DNA from: Bin5 sp022827195
GTDB lineage: Bacteria; Chloroflexota; Anaerolineae; Caldilineales; Caldilineaceae
Assembly (NCBI GenBank): GCA_965208275.1
Contig: OZ242331.1
Location: forward strand, 744,001 to 808,000
DNA: 64,000 nt
Direction: 5' to 3'
Shown here one piece after another: positions 59,903-64,000 of this stretch; positions within the stretch are counted from its first letter, which is position 1, and each line of letters opens with the position of its first letter. A program made the position numbers and the translations under genes. The notes under the pieces are model-generated. The model did no database searches. It saw only the letters and a program-made list of their open reading frames with translations, and was not told the origin of the DNA.

Positions 59903-60793
59903 CTAGGGCGAAAACTCGCTGAGCGGAACGGTGCGGCCGCCTTCTTCGGCTGAGCGAACCAGCGCGGCCATAGTGGCCATCACCTCGACGGCCCAGGCGA
60001 CGGGGAAGGGCGGTTCGCGGCCGGCGGCCATCTCGATGACGCGGGCGAGCGTGCCGGCGTAGAATCGATTGGCGTCGACGACATCGGCTTGGCCTCTGCC
60101 CTCGGCGCCGAAGACGGCGGCGTGGTAAAAGCCGGGCGTCTTGTGCAGGAGATTGACGATTCCCTGGCGGCCGTCGCGGTAGTCGACCAGCGCGATATCG
60201 CAGCGGTCGGTGCGCCGCGTGGTGACGGCCTGCGCGCCGCTGCCGAGCAGCGTGTGCAGCAGCTCGGTTGCGTGGATGCCGTAGAAGAAGGGGTGCTTGG
60301 CGCGCGGGTCGGGGAAGTCGCCCGCGGCTGCGCCGCTGACGATGGCGCAGTTCAGTGGTCCAAACCCGTCCATCTTCTCCTGGAGTTCCATGACCTCGCC
60401 GGCATAGCGGAGTGCCGAGCAGGAGGTCAGCGGTGCATTGCGTTCTTGGGCAAGGCTGACAAGATCGTGGACGTCTTCCATCTGGTTGGCGAAGGGCTTG
60501 TCGACGAAGGTGGGGAGGCCGGCCTCGAGCGCCAGCCGTGCGTAGGGTGGATGGTCGTCGCCGTAGCGGTTGACGATCATGGCGAGGTCGACGCCTGCCA
60601 GGGCCTCTGCGGGCGTGTCGACGACCGCGGGAATGCGGCAGTCGATTGCTTTGGCGCGGGCCTGGTCGCCGTCTTCGCCCCATAGTTTGACGACCTGCGC
60701 CTGGCCGTAGAGCGGGCCGTCCGGCAGGTTAACCAGCCGCGACCATGCTTCGGTATGGGTGCTGTCGGCCCCTATCATGCCGATTCGAATCAT
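59903..60793 (-). CDS. Gfo/Idh/MocA-family oxidoreductase, short
   Basis: A 296-residue member, shorter than its neighbours by about 40. The N-terminus IGMIGADSTHTEAW replaces the usual GxGxxG with GADSTH, and the conserved Lys motif is TFVDKPFAN. A His in HATELLHTLLG (about residue 165) lies where the active site is expected. The ATG at 60793 is preferred over a GTG at 60802 because GGAGTGG lies 6 bp before it. Loss of the glycine motif suggests altered or lost cofactor use. Confidence 0.82.
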   Translation of the reverse strand: MIRIGMIGADSTHTEAWSRLVNLPDGPLYGQAQVVKLWGEDGDQARAKAIDCRIPAVVDTPAEALAGVDLAMIVNRYGDDHPPYARLALEAGLPTFVDKPFANQMEDVHDLVSLAQERNAPLTSCSALRYAGEVMELQEKMDGFGPLNCAIVSGAAAGDFPDPRAKHPFFYGIHATELLHTLLGSGAQAVTTRRTDRCDIALVDYRDGRQGIVNLLHKTPGFYHAAVFGAEGRGQADVVDANRFYAGTLARVIEMAAGREPPFPVAWAVEVMATMAALVRSAEEGGRTVPLSEFSP

Positions 60794-60874
60794 AGTTTCC
60801 ACTCCCGGTCGGTCATTCCGTTGATCGGTTGGCGGCCGCCGCGACTATATCACCCTGGTGGGCGGGGAGACCGA

Positions 60875-60904
60875 TTGACATTGCTTTTGCCTATTCGGTA
60901 TACT
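60875..60904 (+). promoter_or_regulatory. Promoter for the PhyH dioxygenase gene
   Basis: A perfect TTGACA is followed after 18 bp by TATACT, giving a leader of about 100 bases before the ATG at 61012. Confidence 0.65.
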
Positions 60905-61011
60905 CCAGTTGTCGGAACCGAGTCTGCAAGTTCTGCGCCCCTCGGCGCAGCCGGCGGCGAGAGAAAGTTCCAGGACGTATACAGATTATAACAGGAAGAG
61001 GAGTTCTCTCC

Positions 61012-61809
61012 ATGACGCTGACAGTCGAGCAAAAAGAGTTCTTTTGGGAAAACGGCTACCTGCCCTATCACCGCGTTCTCTCCGCCGAGGAGCTGGATGC
61101 GCTGCGCCGGCGCAGCGAGGACATCATCAGCGGCAAGGTGGGGCACGTCCCGCCGCGCTACATACAGTTCGAAGCGAAATTCCGCGACGGGCTGCCGGTG
61201 GATGTGGAGCCGCTGGACGCGGTGCGCAAGATGACGCAGTTGTGCTACTTCGACGACGAGTACGAGCGGGCGGCGCGCAAGCCGGAGATCGTCGACGTCA
61301 TAGAGGAGCTGCTGGGCCCCAACATCAAGCTCTATACCGACCAGCTGATGATGAAGCCGCGCTACCACGGCACGGTGACCGACTGGCACCAGGACTCGAT
61401 GGCGTGGCATCAATTTGCGCCGCAGGGACACATCAGCTGTTGGGTGGCCCTGGACGACGCGACGGTCGAGAATGGCTGCATGACGGTGATACCCGGAAGC
61501 CACAAGTGGGGCCCAATTGCGAGCGAATACAAGGAACGCTTTCTTTCCAACCCGCTGGTGAAGGAGCCGGTGCCGGTGGAGCTGCCGGCGGGTAGCTGTA
61601 TGTTCCACCACGGCCTAAACTTTCACCGAACGGGGGCGAACTCGACGCCGAACCGGCGGCGCGGGCTGGCGCTTCACTACATCCGCGCCGAGACGATGTA
61701 CCTCGGCATCGAGGACGAAGAGGCGCGGATGCTGACCGAGTGTGAGAAACCGCGCGGCGAGTTTCGCTTCATGCTGATCCGGGGCCAGGAGTTTCCAGGA
61801 CGGGTGTAA
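61012..61809 (+). CDS. Phytanoyl-CoA dioxygenase (PhyH) family, Fe(II)/2-oxoglutarate oxygenase
   Basis: A 265-residue oxygenase starting FWENGYLPYHRVLSAEEL. The iron-binding His and Asp are in DWHQDSMAWHQ (about residue 125), the distal His in MFHHGLNFHRTG (about residue 205), and the 2-oxoglutarate-binding Arg likely in RRGLALHYI. It is the only plus-strand gene in a cluster of five Gfo dehydrogenases and is divergent from three of them. AGGAAGAGGAG lies upstream of the ATG. Its product may be the substrate of a neighbouring dehydrogenase, but this is inference. Confidence 0.88.
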   Translation: MTLTVEQKEFFWENGYLPYHRVLSAEELDALRRRSEDIISGKVGHVPPRYIQFEAKFRDGLPVDVEPLDAVRKMTQLCYFDDEYERAARKPEIVDVIEELLGPNIKLYTDQLMMKPRYHGTVTDWHQDSMAWHQFAPQGHISCWVALDDATVENGCMTVIPGSHKWGPIASEYKERFLSNPLVKEPVPVELPAGSCMFHHGLNFHRTGANSTPNRRRGLALHYIRAETMYLGIEDEEARMLTECEKPRGEFRFMLIRGQEFPGRV

Positions 61810-61831
61810 TTTATCACCGGTTCGGACTCAG

Positions 61832-62926
61832 CTACAGCTCGATTCGCCGGCCCGTGCGCGACGATTCATAGGCGGCATCGAAGATCTGCAGAAAGTGGTG
61901 CCCGTCTTCGATGCTGACCAGCGCGCGGCCGCCTTCCCTCACTGCCTTCAGGAACTCTGACACGTAGTTATAGCCCCACTGCTCGGCGTAGACCGCGCGC
62001 GGCGCGGGCGGCATATTAAAGGTGCGTTGCGGCGCGCCCTGCCATTGGTGCGCGGCGCTGTTGACGACCAGAGTGCCGCTGCCGACGTCGTCCCACGTTG
62101 CCGCGCCGAGGTCGCCGCGCACGGCCATGTAGGTGTCGTTGCGCGGGCCGGCTGCGGTCAGCAGGTAGCCCATGTGGAGGCAGGCGTGGACGCCGTTGGC
62201 GTATTCGAGCGCGACCGTGGCGGCGTCCTCCACGCCTTCCTGGCTAACGTCTGTACGGCGGCTGCAGAGGGCGGTTACCGAGCGGACGCGCGCCTGCGCG
62301 AACATCTGGAAAAGGGCCAGCCAGTGACCGCCTTCCATGTGCAGGATGCCGCCGCCTTCGGTTTCGAGGCGGTACATCCAGTGGTCGGGCTCGCGCAGGC
62401 CGGGCGCGATCTGGACAGTTACCAGTCTGGCTTCCATTGCGAGCAGCTTGCCGAGCACGCCGTCGTCGAGGCAGCGCCGGATCTCATGCGCGACGGGGTG
62501 GGAGGGCCAGGGATAGCCGATCCGCACGACCAGATTGCGCTGCGCGGCGAGTTCGAGGAGGGGCAGGAGCTCGGGAGCAGTGCGGGCGGCTTGCTTTTCG
62601 ATGAAAAGGTGCTTTCCGGCTTGTGCGAGCTTTTCGGAAGCAGGCGTCGCCTCGTTCGGCGGCAGCATCACGACGGCGACCTCGAAAGCTTCTCGATCGA
62701 GCAGTTCTTCGAGAGACGTATAGATCTGCGCCGAAGGGTCGTATTTTGCCAGGCTTTCCAGCGCGGCGCTCTCATCCGGGTCCCATTCGCAGTAGGCGAC
62801 GATGCGGGCGTCGTCGCGGCCGTAGAAGGACTTAATGAGGCCGTGGTCGCGGTCCGGTTCCAGACCGCCGGCGTGGATGCGCAGGCCGACGACGGCGACG
62901 CGCAAAGGGTCTGTTGCGTTGCTCAT
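61832..62926 (-). CDS. Gfo/Idh/MocA-family oxidoreductase with altered EKP motif
   Basis: A 364-residue protein with VAVVGLRIHAGG at the N-terminus (glycines only partly conserved) and HLFIEKQAARTAP near residue 100, where the usual EKP is EKQ. The His/Asp region appears as ILHMEGGHWLALFQM (about residue 195). The departure at two cofactor-related motifs makes classical dehydrogenase activity uncertain. It overlaps the preceding Gfo gene by 4 bp (ATGA), so the two are translated together and may form a heteromeric pair. Confidence 0.82.
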   Translation of the reverse strand: MSNATDPLRVAVVGLRIHAGGLEPDRDHGLIKSFYGRDDARIVAYCEWDPDESAALESLAKYDPSAQIYTSLEELLDREAFEVAVVMLPPNEATPASEKLAQAGKHLFIEKQAARTAPELLPLLELAAQRNLVVRIGYPWPSHPVAHEIRRCLDDGVLGKLLAMEARLVTVQIAPGLREPDHWMYRLETEGGGILHMEGGHWLALFQMFAQARVRSVTALCSRRTDVSQEGVEDAATVALEYANGVHACLHMGYLLTAAGPRNDTYMAVRGDLGAATWDDVGSGTLVVNSAAHQWQGAPQRTFNMPPAPRAVYAEQWGYNYVSEFLKAVREGGRALVSIEDGHHFLQIFDAAYESSRTGRRIEL

Positions 62927-63960
62927 AGTGTGACCGTCCTCCCCTGGGCCGCTGATTCATGGGCGGCCTCGATGATCCTGAGTGAAGTGATTATCTCCTC
63001 GACCTTGTATCCGCTGCTTCGTTCGCCGCGGATGGCGGCGGCGAAGGCCTGAATGGAGGCGCGGCCCTCGGGGCCGTAGCCGGGCACCTGGGCGGAGGGG
63101 AAATCGAAGCGCCGCAGCGGTGCGCCAGCCCACTCGGGGTGTTCGCTCTTGATGGTACAGCAGCCCTGGTCTACTTCCCATTTGATCCAACCGTCCGACC
63201 CACGCAGTCCGATCGAGATTTCGCCGTCGCCGGAGGTGAAGTAGCCGGCGTGGAGGCTGCCGATCATGCCGTTGTCGAAAGCGAGCGAGACGGCGGCGGC
63301 GTCTTCGACGTCGATGTCGTGGCCGCCGACGTTGGCCTCGATGGCGGCGACGCGCGCGATCTCGGCGCCGGTGAGGTAGCGCATGAGGTCGAACCAGTGG
63401 CAGCCGAGGAAGTTGAGGATGCCGCCGCCGGCCTCTGCGCGGCTGAAGTACCAGGTTTCGGGACCGCGCCTGGCGACGCTCGATGTCAGGAAGCGGAACT
63501 CGATGGAGTAGGGCTTGCCGAGCAGACCGTCGGCCCATGTCTTGTTGATGAGACGAGCGATCGGATTGAAGCGCCAAGTGTATCCGCAGGAGAAGTGCAG
63601 GTTATTGCGGCGGACGGCTTCGGCGACAGGCTCCAGGGCAGTGGAGTGGACCGCGTAGGGCTTTTCGCCCCATACGTGAACGCCGGCCTCGGCGACCTGC
63701 AGCATCCAGGCGGGCATGTCCTTCAGGTAGGTGGAGACCATGACCGCGTCGGGCCGGGCGTGGGTGAGGAGGTCGTCGAGACTGTCGAAAAAGGGGACGT
63801 GCTGAACATCCGGCTTCAGGTTGGGTTTGACGGCTTCGGGGTCGGGATCGTAGAAGCCGACAAGATCGATTTCGTCGGCGAGGAGCATGAGCGTGTCGCG
63901 GTACATATTGGCGTGCATCAGCGAGACGCCGGCCTGGGCAAATCGCAGTTTTTCCGTCAT
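62923..63960 (-). CDS. Gfo/Idh/MocA-family oxidoreductase
   Basis: A 345-residue dehydrogenase-like protein. The N-terminus is RFAQAGVSLMHANMYRDTL, so the glycine motif is again atypical, but VHVWGEKPYAVHS near residue 93 is canonical and GGGILNFLGCHWFDLMRYLTG (about residue 180) holds the His/Asp pair. The ATG at 63960 is used; a 5-residue longer start at 63975 is possible. Translationally coupled to the following Gfo gene. Only 40 bp remain before the window edge, so upstream genes may belong to the same operon. Confidence 0.87.
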   Translation of the reverse strand: MTEKLRFAQAGVSLMHANMYRDTLMLLADEIDLVGFYDPDPEAVKPNLKPDVQHVPFFDSLDDLLTHARPDAVMVSTYLKDMPAWMLQVAEAGVHVWGEKPYAVHSTALEPVAEAVRRNNLHFSCGYTWRFNPIARLINKTWADGLLGKPYSIEFRFLTSSVARRGPETWYFSRAEAGGGILNFLGCHWFDLMRYLTGAEIARVAAIEANVGGHDIDVEDAAAVSLAFDNGMIGSLHAGYFTSGDGEISIGLRGSDGWIKWEVDQGCCTIKSEHPEWAGAPLRRFDFPSAQVPGYGPEGRASIQAFAAAIRGERSSGYKVEEIITSLRIIEAAHESAAQGRTVTL

Positions 63961-64000
63961 GCAGTCAGGCTCCATATACGGTTGGCGGCGGTTGGCCGCC

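Overview
The window looks like a chromosomal segment of a GC-rich bacterium, most likely a Chloroflexota (Anaerolineae/Caldilineae-like) heterotroph. The pointers are a fused alpha/beta glycyl-tRNA synthetase, a Rex repressor, a four-domain S1 protein with a long acidic tail, and a large load of Gfo/Idh/MocA oxidoreductases, PhyH-type dioxygenases, enolase-superfamily enzymes and ABC importers. This profile is often seen in marine or sponge-associated Chloroflexota, but that assignment is inference; no rRNA gene is present to confirm it.

Layout. 0-2 kb: the end of a sugar ABC importer operon (two MalF/MalG-type permeases). 1.9-2.9 kb: an intact IS982-family insertion. 2.9-3.9 kb: two decayed genes, a Gfo/Idh/MocA oxidoreductase and an M24 peptidase. 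4.0-11.8 kb: a peptide-import operon with a TldD/TldE protease pair between a lipoprotein binding protein and DppB/DppC permeases, followed by a second binding protein without a signal peptide. 11.8-16.8 kb: sugar-acid enzymes flanking a 1.6-kb intergenic stretch of repeats. 16.9-30.5 kb: housekeeping genes (glyQS, rex, rsmG, infA, rpsU, rpsA) mixed with a PhyH/SDR pair, a Nudix hydrolase and a MoxR-DUF58-DUF4129 operon. 30.9 kb: tRNA-Arg(CCT). 31.0-37.6 kb: a minus-strand catabolic group (M81 peptidase, SDR, beta-propeller protein, Gfo, MFS). 38.4-44.5 kb: a three-gene MacAB-like ABC system whose ATPase gene is two ATPase domains fused through an AbrB-like segment. 44.5-51.3 kb: Gfo, DegT aminotransferase, heparinase-like lyase, Fic protein and HpaI aldolase. 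52.3-57.6 kb: a glycine betaine-type importer (ProX, ProW, ProV) and a glycosyltransferase. 57.8-64.0 kb: five Gfo/Idh/MocA genes around a divergent PhyH dioxygenase.

Two themes stand out. The first is uptake and stepwise oxidation of peptides, sugars and sugar acids by many paralogous NAD(P)-dependent oxidoreductases, with importers nearby. The second is a set of related intergenic repeats: heptanucleotide tandem arrays, a double-hairpin REP-like unit found twice in opposite orientation 40 kb apart, and a paired-motif element found twice in opposite orientation 37 kb apart. The strongest candidates for something unusual are the TldD/TldE-permease operon, the fused ATPase with its inserted AbrB-like domain, and the paired intergenic elements.
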